Source: Heliopora coerulea
Lineage: Eukaryota > Cnidaria > Anthozoa > Scleralcyonacea > Helioporidae
DNA length: 64,000 bases
Reading direction: 5' to 3'
Assembly (NCBI GenBank): GCA_030142905.1
Contig: JASJOG010000114.1
Span: 62,001-126,000 of the forward strand
Shown here: in pieces, positions 13,201 to 26,892 of the stretch
Numbering within the stretch: the stretch's first letter is position 1
Layout of the letters: each line of letters opens with the position of its first letter
Program-made: the position numbers and the translations under genes
Notes under the pieces: model-generated
What the model saw: the letters and a program-made list of their open reading frames with translations, nothing else
The model's database searches: none
Told to the model about the DNA's origin: nothing

Positions 13201-15660
13201 TTCATAAACCAAATCGATTTTCGCCGATTCGACGAGTTGCTGTGAAAATTTCTCAAACTCGTCATAACCGCTTTATCTCGTCGAAATAAGACGATCAGTG
13301 AAACGAACAATGAAAAATTTGTGGCTTAACTAAGTTGCAATTATCCAATCTTTGCGAAAAACCGGGATTGGCTGTAAAATGATCTTTTCGGGTCAGAGTA
13401 TAGAATAAATCCATTAGTTGGTTGATTCGAGCAGTACTTTAAAAAATAAGGAAATGTTTAGAAATTGGACAATTAAGCGTTATACGCCTAAAACCCAGAT
13501 GTATGGTTATAAATGGTTGAAGAACAAATAGGTTTACTAAACTTTTCAAATACTTCTAAATTGTTCTCCTCCACCCAAACATCATAAAACAAATCGATTT
13601 TCGTCGATTTGACGAGTTGCTGTGAAAATTTCTCAAACTTGTCAAAACTGCTTTAAATCGTCGAAATAAGACGATTAGTGAAACGAACAGTGAAACACAT
13701 TTGGCTTAAGTTATTTGCAATTTTCCAATGTTTGCGAATACTCTGGAATGGCTGTAAAATGAATTTTTCTGGTCCGAGAAAAGAATAAAAGCATTAGTTG
13801 ATTGATTCGAATTGTACTTTGAAAAATATGGGAATTTTTATAATTCGGATAATTAAGCGTTATTCGCCTAAAACCCAGATATATTGTTATAACTTGTTGA
13901 AGCACAAATACGTTTACTAAACTTTTCAAATACTTCTAAATTGTTCTACTCCACCCAAACATCATAAAAAAATTCGATTTTCCTCGATTCAAAGAGTTAC
14001 TGTGAAAATTTCTCAAACTCGTCATAACCGCTTTATCTTGTCGAAATAAGACGATTAGTGAAACGAACAGTGAAACACTTGTGGCTTAAGTTAGTTGCTA
14101 TTGTCCAACGTTTGCGAAAACTCGGAATAGGCTGTAAAATTACTTTTTCGGGTCAGTGAAGAGAATAAAACCATTAGTTGTTGATTCGAGCAGTACTTTG
14201 AAAAATATGGCAATGTTTAGAATTTGGACAATTAAACGTTATTCGCCTAAAACACAGATGTATGGTTATAACTAGTTGAAGAACAAATAGATTTACTAAA
14301 CTTTTCAGATACTTCTAAATTGTTCTCCTCCACCCAAACATCATAAAGCAAATCGATTTTCGTCGATTCAACGAGTTGCTGTGAAAATTTCTCAAACTCT
14401 TCCAAACCGCTTTAACTCGTCGAAATAAGACGGTTAGTGAAACGAACAATGAAACATAAATGGCTTCAGTTAATTGCAATTATCCAACGTTTACTAAAAT
14501 TCGGGAATGGCTGTAAAATGATCTTTTCGGTTCAGAGAAGATAATAAAACCATTAGTTGTTGATTCGAGCAGTACTTTGAAAAATATGGCAATGTTTAGA
14601 AATTGGACAATTAATTGTTATACGCCTAAAATCCAGATGTATTGTTATAACTGGTAGAAAAACAAATAGGTTTACTAAACTTTTCAAATATTTCTAAATT
14701 GTTCTCCTCAACCCAAACTTCATAAAACAAATCGATTTTCGTCGATTCGACGAGTTGCTGTGAAAATTTCTCAAACTCTTCCAAACCGCTTTAACTCGTC
14801 GAAATAAGACGGTTAGTGAAACGAACAATGAAACATAAATGGCTTCAGTTAATTGCAATTATCCAACGTTTACTAAAATTCGGGAATGGCTGTAAAATGA
14901 TCTTTTCGGTTCAGAGAAGATAATAAAACCATTAGTTGTTGATTCGAGCAGTACTTTGAAAAATATGGCAATGTTTAGAAATTGGACAATTAATTGTTAT
15001 ACGCCTAAAATCCAGATGTATTGTTATAACTGGTAGAAAAACAAATAGGTTTACTAAACTTTTCAAATATTTCTAAATTGTTCTCCTCAACCCAAACTTC
15101 ATAAAACAAATCGATTTTCGTCGATTCGACGAGTTGCTGTGAAAATTTCTCAAACTCTTCCAAACCGCTTTAACACGTCGAAATAAGACGATTAGTGAAA
15201 CGAACAATGAAACATAAATGGCTTCAGTTAATTGCAATTATCCAACTTTTACTAAAATTCGGGAATGGCTGTAAAATGATCTTTTCGGGTCAGAGAAGAT
15301 AATAAAACCATTAGTTGTTGATTCGAGCAGTACTTTGAAAAATATGGCAATGTTTAGAAATTGGACAATTAATTGTTATACGCCTAAAATCAAGATGTAT
15401 TGTTATAACTGGTAGAAAAACAAATAGGTTTACTAAACTTTTCAAATATTTCTAAATTGTTCTCCTCAACCCAAACTTCATAAAACAAATCGATTTTCGT
15501 CGATTCGACGAGTTGCTGTGAAAATTTCTCAAACTCGTCAAACCCGCTTTATCTAGTCGAAAAAAGACGATTAGTGAAACGAACAGTGAAACACTTGTGC
15601 CTTAATTTAGTTGCAATAGTTAAAAGTTGCGAAAACTCGGGAATGGCTGAAAAATTATCT
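10230..15660. repeat. Higher-order repeat copy B
   Basis: It matches copy A at +9,878 and then at +10,258, and copy C at offsets of about 9,500 and then 11,024. Its left edge is a switch point: sequence before ~10,230 follows the 8.6-kb type, after it the A type. Its right edge near 15,660 switches from the AATAAATCC / GAACAGC type kept by A and C to the AATAAAAGC / GAGCAGT type of the 4-monomer block. Confidence 0.82.
14444..15202. repeat. Local monomer duplication in copy B
   Basis: Three consecutive monomers start GAACAATGAAACATAAATGG at 14,444, 14,823 and 15,202, spaced 379 bp. The first two share the CCAACGTTTACT and GACGGTTAG variants; the third has CCAACTTTTACT. Copy A has only one of each (4,565 and 4,944). 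B therefore duplicated the first type. Confidence 0.82.
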
Positions 15661-18490
15661 TTTCGGGTCAGAGTAGAGAATAAAAGCATTAGTTGGTTGA
15701 TTCGAGCAGTACTTTGAAAAATAAGGCAATGTTTAGAAATTGGACAATTAAGCGTTATACGCCTAAAACCCAGATGTATGGTTATAACTGGTTGAAGAAC
15801 AAATAGGTTTACTAAACTTTTCAAATACTTCTAAATTATTCTCCTCCACCCAAACATCTTAAAACAAAATCGATTTTCGTCGATTCGACGAGTTGCTGTG
15901 AAAATTTCTCAAACTCTTCAAAACCACTTTATCTTGCCGAAATATGACGATTAGTGAAACGAACAGTGAAACACTTGTGGCTTAAGTTACTTGCTATTGT
16001 CAAATGTTTGCAAAAACTCAGTAATGTCTGTAAAATTACCTTTTCAGGTCAAATAAGAGAATAAAAGTATTAGTTTGTTTATTCGAACAGTACTTTTAAA
16101 AATATGGCAATGTTTAGAAATTGGACAATTAACCGTTATACGCCCAAAACACAGATGTATGGTTATAACTGGCTGAAGAACAAATACGTTTACTAAACTT
16201 TTCAAATACTTCTAAATTTTTTCTCCTATACCCAAACATCATAAAACAAATCGATTTTCATCGATTGGACTAGTTCCTGTGAAAATTTCTCAAACTCTTC
16301 AAAAACGCATTATCTCGTCGAAATTAGACGTTCAGTTAAAAGAACAAAGAAACATTTGTGGTTTAACTATGTTGCAATTGTGCAATGTTTGCGAAAATTC
16401 GGGAATAGCTTCAAAATGATCTATTCGGATCAGAAAAGAGAATAAAAGCATTAGTTATTTGAATCGAGCAGTACTTCAAAAATATGGCAATATTTAGAAA
16501 TATGACAATTAAGTGTTATACGCCTATAACACAGATGTATGGTTATAACTGGTTTAAGAACAAATAGGTTTACCAAACATTTTAAATGCTACTAAATTGT
16601 TCTCCTCCACCCAAACATCATAAAACAAATCGATTTTCGTCGATTCCACGAATTGCTGTATAAATTTCTCAAACTCGTCAAATTCGCTTTATCTCGTCGA
16701 AATAAGACGATTAGTGAAACGAACAGTGAAACACATTTGGCTTAAGTTAGTTGCAATTTTCCAATGTTTGCGAATACTCTGGAATGGCTGCAAAATGAAT
16801 TTTTCTGGTCAGAGAAAAGAATAAAAGCATTAGTTGGTTGATTCGAGCAGTACTTTGAAAAATAAGGCAATGTTTAGAAATTGAACAATTAAGCGTTATA
16901 CGCCTAAAACCAAGATGTATTGTTATAACTGGTTGAATAACAAATAGATTTACTAAACTTTTCAAATACTTCTAAATTGTTCTCCTCCACCCAAACATCA
17001 TAAAACAAATCGATTTTCGTCGATTCGACGAGTTACTGTGAAAATTTCTCAAACTCTTCAAAACCACTTTAACTCGTCGAAATAAGACGATTAGTGAAAC
17101 GAACAGTGAAACATAAATGGCTTCAGTTAATTGCAATTATCCAACGTTTACTTAAATTCGGGAATGGCTGTAAAATGATCTTCTTGGTTCAGAGTAGAGA
17201 ATAAATCCATTAGTTGGTTGATTCGAGCAGTACTTTGAAAAATATGGCAATGTTTAGAAATTGGACAATTAAGCGTTATACGCCAAAAACCCAGATGTAT
17301 GGTTATAACTGGTTGAAGAACAAATAGGTTTACTAAACTTTTCAAATACTTCTAAATTATTCTCCTCCACCCAAACATCTTAAAACAAAATCGATTTTCG
17401 TCGATTCGACGAGTTGCTGTGAAAATTTCGCAAACTCTTCAAAACCACTTTATCTTGCCGAAATATGACGATTAGTGAAACGAACAGTGAAACACTTGTG
17501 GCTTAAGTTACTTGCTATTGTCAAATGTTTGCAAAAACTCAGTAATGGCTGTAAAATTACCTTTTCAGGTTAAATAAGAGAATAAAAGTATTAGTTTGTT
17601 TATTCGAACAGTACTTTTAAAAATATGGCAATGTTTAGAAATTGGACAATTAACCGTTATACGCCTAAAACACAGATGTATGGTTATGACTGGTTGAAGA
17701 ACAAATACGTTTACTAAACTTTTCAAATACTTCTAAATTTTTTCTCCTATACCCAAACATCATAAAACAAATCGATTATCATCAACTGGACTAGTTCCTG
17801 TGAAAATTTCTCAAACTCTTCAAAAACGCATTATCTCGTCGAAATTAGACGTTCAGTTAAAAGAACAAAGAAACATTTGTGGTTTAACTATGTTGCAATT
17901 GTGCAATGTTTGCGAAAATTCGGGAATAGCTTTAAAATGATCTTTTCGGATCAGAAAAGAGAATAAAAGCATTAGTTATTTGAATCGAGCAGTACTTCGA
18001 AAATATGGGAATATTTAGAAATATGACAATTAAGTGTTATACGCCTATAACACAGATGTATGGTTATAACTGGTTTAAGAACAAATAGGTTTACTAAACA
18101 TTTTAAATGCTACTAAATTGTTTTCCTCCACCCAAACATCATAAAACAAATCGATTTTCGTCGATTCCACGAGTTGCTGTATAAATTTCTCAAACTCGTC
18201 AAAACCGCTTTATCTAGTCGAAATAAGACGATTAGTGAAACGAACAGTGAAACACATTTGGCTTAAGTTAGTTGCAATTTTCCAATGTTTGCGAATACTC
18301 TGGAATGGCTGCAAAATGAATTTTTCTGGTCAGAGAAAAGAATAAAAGCATTAGTTGATTGATTCGAGCTGTACTTTTAAAAATATGGCAATGTTTAGAA
18401 ATTGGACAATTAAGCGTTATACGCCCAAAACCCAGATGTATGGTTATAACTGTTTGAAGAACAAATAGGTTTACTAAACTTTTCAAATAC
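15660..18490. repeat. 4-monomer HOR block, second occurrence
   Basis: Frames at 16,747 and 18,268 are 1,521 bp apart and share the CTGCAAAATGAATTTTTCTG variant. The stretch 15,660-16,960 matches 8,820-10,120 at +6,841 (18 monomers). 15,549-17,400 matches 30,746-32,600 at +15,197 (40 monomers). The second unit (17.4-18.3 kb) is slightly more diverged, for example CGATTATCATCAACTGGAC at 17,772. Confidence 0.78.
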
Positions 18491-19378
18491 TTCTAAATTG
18501 TTCTCCTCAACCCAAACATCATAAAACAAATCGATTTTCGTCGATTCGACGAGTTGCTGTGAAAATTTCTCAAACTCGTCAAAACCGTTTATCTCGTCGA
18601 AATAAGACGATCAGTGAAAAGAACAGTGAAACACTTTTGGCTTAATTTAGTTGCAATTTTCCAATGTTTACAAAAATTCGGAAATGGATTTAAAATGATC
18701 TTTTGAGTCAGACAAGAGAATAAAAGCATTAGTTTTCTTATTTGAGCAGTAATTTGAAAAATATGGCAATGTTTAGAATTTGGACAATTAAACGTTATAT
18801 GCCTAAAACCCAGATGTATGTTTATAACTGGTTGAAGATCAAATAGGTTTACTAAACTTTTCAAATACTTCTAAATTGTCCTCCTCCACCCAAACATCAT
18901 AAATAAATTCAATTTTTCTCGATTCAAAGAGTTGCAGTAAAAATTTCACAAACTCGTCAAAACCGCTTTATCTTGTCGAAATAAGTCTATTAGTGAAACG
19001 AACAGTGAAACACTTGTGGCTTAAGTTAGTTGCTATTGTCCAATGTTGCGAAAACTCGGGAATGGCTGTAAAATGATCTTTTCGGGTCAGAGAAGAGAAT
19101 AAAAGCATTAGTTGTTTGATTCGAGAAGTACTTTCAAAATTATGGCAATGTTAAAATTTGGACAATTAAACGTTATTCGCCTAAAACCCAGATGTATTGT
19201 TATAACTAGTTGAAGAACAAATAGGTTTACTAAACTTTTCAAATACTTCTAAATTGTACTCCTCAACCCAAACATCATAAAACAAAATCGATTTTCGTCG
19301 ATTCGACGAGTTGCTGTGAAAATTTCTCAAACTCTTCAAAACCGCTTTAACTCATCGAAATAAGACGATTAGTGTAAC
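18490..19378. repeat. Satellite segment of the 46-kb type
   Basis: About two monomers. Variants TTATATGCCTAAAACCCAG, GTATGTTTATAACTGG and CATAAATAAATTC (18,897) link it to 46.5-46.7, 52.6-52.7 and 61.9-62.0 kb. It bridges the 4-monomer block and copy C. No gene is visible. Confidence 0.68.
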
Positions 19379-20796
19379 GAACAATGAAACATAAATAGCT
19401 TCAGTTAATTGCAATTATCCAACGTTTACTAAAATTCGGGAATGGCTGTAAAATGATCTTCTCGGGTCAGAGTAGAGAATAAATACATTAGTTTGTTGAT
19501 TCAAACAGTACTTTTAAAAATATGGCAATGTTTAGAAATTGGACAATTAAGCGTTATACGCCAAAAACCCAGATGTATGGTTATAACTGGTTGAAGAACA
19601 AATAGGTTTACTAAAACTTTTCAAATACTTCTAAATTGTTCTTCTCCACCCAAACATCATAAAACAAATCGATTTTCGTCGATTCGACAAGTTACTGTGA
19701 AAATTTCTCAAACTCTTCCAAACCGCTTTAACTCGTCGAAATAAGACGATAAGTGAAACGAACAGTGAAACACTTGTGCCTTAATTTAGTTGCAATTTTC
19801 CAATGTTTACGAAAACTCTGGAATGGCTGTAAAATGATCTTTTCGGGTCAGGGAAAAAAATAAAAGCACTAGTTGGTTTTTTCGAGCAGTACTTTAAAAA
19901 ATATGGCAATGTTTAGAAATTGGACAATTAAGCATCATACGTCTAAAACCCAGATGTATGGTTATAACTAGTAGAAGAACAAATAGGTTTACTAAACTTT
20001 TCAAATACTTCTAAATTATTCTCCTCCACCCAAACATCATAATTCAAATTCGATTTTCGTCGATTCGACGAGTAGCTGTAAAATTTTCTCAAACTCGTCA
20101 AAACTACTTTATCTTGCCGAAATAAGACGATTAGTGAAACGAACAGTGAAACACTTGTGGATTAAGTTAGTTGCTATTGTCCAATGTTGCGAAAACTCGG
20201 GAATGGCTGTAAAATGATCTTTTCGGGTCAGAGAAGAGAATAAAAGCATTAGTTGTTAAATTCGAGAAGTACTTTCAAAATTATGGCAATGTTTAGAATT
20301 TGGACAATTAAACGTTATTCGCCTAAAACACAGATGTATTGTTATAACTAGTTGAAGAACAAATAGGTTTACTAAACTTTTCAAATACTTCTAAATTGTT
20401 CTCCTCCACCCAAACATCATAAAACAAATCGATTTTCGTCGATTCGACGAGTTACTGTGAAAATTTCTCAAACTCTTCAAAACCGCTTTAACTCGTCGAA
20501 ATAAGACGATTAGTGTAACGAACAATGAAACATAAATGGCTTCAGTTAATTGCAATTATCCAACGTTTACTAAAATTCGGGAATGGCTGTAAAATGATCT
20601 TCTCAGGTCAGAGTAGAGAATAAATACATTAGTTTGTTGATTCGAACAGTACTTTTAAAAATATGGCAATGTTTAGAAATTGGACAATTAAGCGTTATAC
20701 GCCTAAAACCCAGATGTATGGTTATAACTGGTTGAAGAACAAATAGGTTTACTAAACTTTTCAAATACTTCTAAATTATTCTCCTCCACCCAAACA

Positions 20797-23445
20797 TCTT
20801 AAAACAAAATCGATTTTCGTCGATTCGACGAGTTGCTGTGAAAATTTCGGAAACTCTTCAAAACCAATTTATCTTGCCGAAATAAGACGATTAGTGAAAC
20901 GAACAGTGAAACACTTGTGGCTCAAGTTAGTTGCTATTGTCAAATGTTTGCAAAAATTCGGGAATGGCTGTAAAATTACCTTTTAAAGTCAGATAAGAGA
21001 ATAAAAGTATTAGTTTGTTGATTCGAACAGTACTTTTAAAAATATGGCAATGTTTAGAATTTCAACAACTAAGCGTTATTCGCCTAAAACCCAGATGTAT
21101 TGTTATAACTTGTTGAAGAACAAATAGGTTTACTAAACTTTTCAAATACTTCTAAATTATTCTCCTCCACCCAAACATCATAAAACAAATCGATTTTCGT
21201 CGATTCGACGAGTTGCTGTGAAAATTTCTCAAACACGTCAACACCGCCTTTTTTCTCGTCGAAATAAGACGATCAGTGAAACGAACAGTGAAACTCTTGT
21301 GGCTTAATTTAGTTGCAATTGTCCAATGTTTGTGAAAAATCGGGAATGACTGTAAAATGATCTTTTCTGATCAGAGTAGAGAATAAAAGCATTAGTTGGT
21401 TGATTAGAGAAGCACCTTGAGAAATATGGCAATGTTTAGAAATTGCACAATTAAGCTTTATACGACTAAAAACCAGATGTATGGTTATAACTGGTTGAAG
21501 AACAAATAGGTTTACTAAACTTTTCAAATACTTCTAAATTATTCTCCTCCACACAAACATCATAAAACAAATCGATTTTCGTCGATTCGACGAGTTGCTG
21601 TGAAAATTTCTCAAACTCGTCAAAACCGCTTTATCTCGTCGAAATAAGATGATTGGTGAAACGAACATTGAAACATATTTGGCTTAACTAGGTTGCAATT
21701 GTCCAAAGTTTTCCTAAAATCGGGAATGGCTTTAAAATGATCTTTTCGAGTCAGATTTGAGAATAAAGGCATTAGTTTGTTGATTCGAGCAGTACTTTGA
21801 AAAATATGGCAATGTTTAGAAATTGGACAATTTAAGCGTCATACGCCTAAAACCCAGATGTATTGTTATAACTGGTTGAAGAACAAATAGGTTTACTAAA
21901 CTTTTCAAATACTTCTAAATTGTCCTCCACCACCCAAACATCATAAACCAAATCGATTTTCGCCGATTCGACGAGTTGCTGTGAAAATTTCTCAAACTCG
22001 TCATAACCGCTTTATCTCGTCGAAATAAGACGATCAGTGAAACGAACAATGAAAAATTTGTGGCTTAACTAAGTTGCAATTATCCAATCTTTGCGAAAAA
22101 CCGGGATTGGCTGTAAAATGATCTTTTCGGGTCAGAGTATAGAATAAATCCATTAGTTGGTTGATTCGAGCATTACTTTAAAAAATAAGGAAATGTTTAG
22201 AAATTGGACAATTAAGCGTTATACGCCTAAAACCCAGATGTATGGTTATAAATGGTTGAAGAACAAATAGGTTTACTAAACTTTTCAAATACTTCTAAAT
22301 TGTTCTCCTCCACCCAAACATCTTAAAACAAAATCGATTTTCGTCGATTCGACGAGTTGCTGTGAAAATTTCGGAAACTCTTCAAAACCAATTTATCTTG
22401 CCGAAATAAGACGATTAGTGAAACGAACAGTGAAACACTTGTGGCTCAAGTTAGTTGCTATTGTCAAATGTTTGCAAAAATTCGGGAATGGCTGTAAAAT
22501 TACCTTTTAAAGTCAGATAAGAGAATAAAAGTATTAGTTTGTTGATTCGAACAGTACTTTTAAAAATATGGCAATGTTTAGAATTTCAACAACTAAGCGT
22601 TATTCGCCTAAAACCCAGATGTATTGTTATAACTTGTTGAAGAACAAATAGGTTTACTAAACTTTTCAAATACTTCTAAATTATTCTCCTCCACCCAAAC
22701 ATCATAAAACAAATCGATTTTCGTCGATTCGACGAGTTGCTGTGAAAATTTCTCAAACACGTCAACACCGCCTTTTTTCTCGTCGAAATAAGACGATCAG
22801 TGAAACGAACAGTGAAACTCTTGTGGCTTAATTTAGTTGCAATTGTCCAATGTTTGTGAAAAATCGGGAATGACTGTAAAATGATCTTTTCTGATCAGAG
22901 TAGAGAATAAAAGCATTAGTTGGTTGATTAGAGAAGCACCTTGAGAAATATGGCAATGTTTAGAAATTGCACAATTAAGCTTTATACGACTAAAAACCAG
23001 ATGTATGGTTATAACTGGTTGAAGAACAAATAGGTTTACTAAACTTTTCAAATACTTCTAAATTATTCTCCTCCACACAAACATCATAAAACAAATCGAT
23101 TTTCGTCGATTCGACGAGTTGCTGTGAAAATTTCTCAAACTCGTCATAACCGCTTTATCTCGTCGAAATAAGATGATTGGTGAAACGAACATTGAAACAT
23201 ATTTGGCTTAACTAGGTTGCAATTGTCCAAAGTTTTCCTAAAATCGGGAATGGCTTTAAAATGATCTTTTCGAGTCAGATTTGAGAATAAAGGCATTAGT
23301 TTGTTGATTCGAGCAGTACTTTGAAAAATATGGCAATGTTTAGAAATTGGACAATTAAGCGTCATACGCCTAAAACCCAGATGTATTGTTATAACTGGTT
23401 GAAGAACAAATAGGTTTACTAAACTTTTCAAATACTTCTAAATTG
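20797..23445. repeat. Rearranged 4-monomer duplication (1,524 bp offset) in copy C
   Basis: 20,797-21,945 recurs at 22,321-23,469, including identical frames at 21,309 and 22,833. Between them, 21,948-22,310 is a monomer of a type normally found two units further on (CATAAACCAAATCG and TTTTCGCCG, as at 3,325 and 24,229). Monomer order is therefore 1-2-3-6-1-2-3-4-5-6 relative to copy A. Switches lie near 21,945 and 22,300-22,320, both inside conserved sequence. Confidence 0.8.
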
Positions 23446-25467
23446 TCCTCCACCACCCAAACATCATAAAACAAAATCGATTTTCGTCGATTCGACGAGT
23501 AGCTGTGAAAATTTCTCAAACTCGTCAAAACCGCTTTATCTCGTCGAAATAAGATGATTGGTGAAACGAACATTGAAACATATTTGGCTTAACTTGGTTG
23601 CAATTGTCCAAAGTTTTCCTAAAATCGGGAATGGCTTTAAAATGATCTTTTCGAGTCAGAGTTGAGAATAAAAGCATTAGTTTGTTGATTCGAGCAGTAC
23701 TTTTAAAAATATGGGAATGTTTAGAAATTGGACAATTAAGAGTTATACGCCTAAAACCGAGATGTATTGTTATAACTGGTTGAAGAACAAATAGGTTTAC
23801 TAAACTTTTCAAATACTTCTTAAATTGTCCTCCTCCACCCAAACATCATAAAACAAAATCGATTTTCGTCGATTCGACGAGTTGCAGTGAAAATTTCTCA
23901 AACTCGTCAAAACCGTTTATCTCGTCGAAATAAGACGATCAGTGAAAAGAACAGTGAAACACTTGTGGCTTAATTTAGTTGCAATTTTCCAATATTTACA
24001 AAAATTCGGAAAAGGATTTAAAATGATCTTTTCGAGTCAGACAAGAGAATAAAAGCATTAGTTTTCTTATTCGAGCAGTACTTTGAAAAATATGGCAATG
24101 TTTAGAATTTGGACAATTAAACGTTATTCGCCTAAAACACAGATGTATGGTAATAACTAGTTGAAGAACAAATTGATTTACTAAACTTTTCAAATACTTC
24201 TAAATTTTTCTCCTCCACCCAAACTTCATAAACCAAATCGATTTTCGCCGATTCGACGAGTTGCTGTGAAAATTTCTCAAACTCGTCATAACCGCTTTAT
24301 CTCGTCGAAATAAGACGATCAGTGAAACGAACAATGAAAAATTTGTGGCTTAACTAAGTTGCAATTATCCAATCTTTGCGAAAAACCGGGATTGGCTGTA
24401 AAATGATCTTTTCGTGTCAGAGTATAGAATAAATCCATTAGTTGGTTGATTCGAGCAGTACTTTAAAAAATAAGGAAATGTTTAGAAATTGGACAATTAA
24501 GCGTTATACGCCTAAAACCCAGATGTATGGTTATAAATGGTTGAAGAACAAATAGGTTTACTAAACTTTTCAAATACTTCTAAATTGTTCTCCTCCACCC
24601 AAACATCATAAAACAAATCAATTTTCGTCGATTCGACGAGTTGCTGTGAAAATTTCTCAAACTCGTCATAACCGCTTTATCTCGTCGAAATAAGACGATT
24701 AGTGAAACGAACAGTGAAACACATTTCGCTTAAGTTATTTGCAATTTTCCAATGTTTGCGAATACTCTGGAATGGCTGTAAAATGAATTTTTCTGGTCCG
24801 AGAAAAGAATAAAAGCATTAGTTGATTGATTCGAATTGTACTTTGAAAAATATGGGAATTTTTATAATTCGGATAATTAAGCGTTATTCGCCTAAAACCC
24901 AGATATATTGTTATAACTTGTTGAAGCACAAATACGTTTACTAAACTTTTCAAATACTTCTAAATTGTTCTACTCCACCCAAACATCATAAAAAAATTCG
25001 ATTTTCCTCGATTCAAAGAGTTACTGTGAAAATTTCTCAAACTCGTCATAACCGCTTTATCTTGTCGAAATAAGACGATTAGTGAAACGAACAGTGAAAC
25101 ACTTGTGGCTTAAGTTAGTTGCTATTGTCCAACGTTTGCGAAAACTCGGAATAGGCTGTAAAATTACTTTTTCGGGTCAGTGAAGAGAATAAAACCATTA
25201 GTTGTTGATTCGAGCAGTACTTTGAAAAATATGGCAATGTTTAGAATTTGGACAATTAAACGTTATTCGCCTAAAACACAGATGTATGGTTATAACTAGT
25301 TGAAGAACAAATAGATTTACTAAACTTTTCAGATACTTCTAAATTGTTCTCCTCCACCCAAACATCATAAAGCAAATCGATTTTCGTCGATTCAACGAGT
25401 TGCTGTGAAAATTTCTCAAACTCTTCCAAACCGCTTTAACTCGTCGAAATAAGACGGTTAGTGAAAC

Positions 25468-26604
25468 GAACAATGAAACATAAATGGCTTCAGTTAATTG
25501 CAATTATCCAACGTTTACTAAAATTCGGGAATGGCTGTAAAATGATCTTTTCGGTTCAGAGAAGATAATAAAACCATTAGTTGTTGATTCGAGCAGTACT
25601 TTGAAAAATATGGCAATGTTTAGAAATTGGACAATTAATTGTTATACGCCTAAAATCCAGATGTATTGTTATAACTGGTAGAAAAACAAATAGGTTTACT
25701 AAACTTTTCAAATATTTCTAAATTGTTCTCCTCAACCCAAACTTCATAAAACAAATCGATTTTCGTCGATTCGACGAGTTGCAGTGAAAATTTCTCAAAC
25801 TCTTCCAAACCGCTTTAACACGTCGAAATAAGACGATTAGTGAAACGAACAATGAAACATAAATGGCTTCAGTTAATTGCAATTATCCAACTTTTACTAA
25901 AATTCGGGAATGGCTGTAAAATGATCTTTTCGGGTCAGAGAAGATAATAAAACCATTAGTTGTTGATTCGAGCAGTACTTTGAAAAATATGGCAATGTTT
26001 AGAAATTGGACAATTAATTGTTATACGCCTAAAATCAAGATGTATTGTTATAACTGGTAGAAAAACAAATAGGTTTACTAAACTTTTCAAATATTTCTAA
26101 ATTGTTCTCCTCAACCCAAACTTCATAAAACAAATCGATTTTCGTCGATTCGACGAGTTGCTGTGAAAATTTCTCAAACTCTTCCAAACCGCTTTAACAC
26201 GTCGAAATAAGACGATTAGTGAAACGAACAATGAAACATAAATGGCTTCAGTTAATTGCAATTATCCAACTTTTACTAAAATTCGGGAATGGCTGTAAAA
26301 TGATCTTTTCGGGTCAGAGAAGATAATAAAACCATTAGTTGTTGATTCGAGCAGTACTTTGAAAAATATGGCAATGTTTAGAAATTGGACAATTAATTGT
26401 TATACGCCTAAAATCAAGATGTATTGTTATAACTGGTAGAAAAACAAATAGGTTTACTAAACTTTTCAAATATTTCTAAATTGTTCTCCTCAACCCAAAC
26501 TTCATAAAACAAATCGATTTTCGTCGATTCGACGAGTTGCTGTGAAAATTTCTCAAACTCGTCAAACCCGCTTTATCTAGTCGAAAAAAGACGATTAATG
26601 AAAC
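25468..26604. repeat. Local monomer duplication in copy C
   Basis: Monomers starting GAACAATGAAACATAAATGG lie at 25,468, 25,847 and 26,226. The first is the CCAACGTTTACT type; the second and third are the CCAACTTTTACT type. Copy B duplicated the other type at the equivalent place, so the two expansions are independent. Confidence 0.8.
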
Positions 26605-26892
26605 GAACAGTGAAACACTTGTGCCTTAATTTAGTTGCAATAGTTAAAAGTTGCGAAAACTCGGGAATGGCTGAAAAATTATCTTTTCGGGTCAGAGTAG
26701 AGAATAAATCCATTAGTTTGTTGATTCGAACAGCACTTTGAAAAATATGGCAATTTTTTGAATTTGGACAATTAAGCGTTATACGACTAAAACCCAGATA
26801 TATGGTTATAACTGGTTGAAAAACAAATAGGTTTACTAAACTTTTCAAATACTTCTAAATTGTTCTCTCAACCCAAACATCATAAAACAAAT

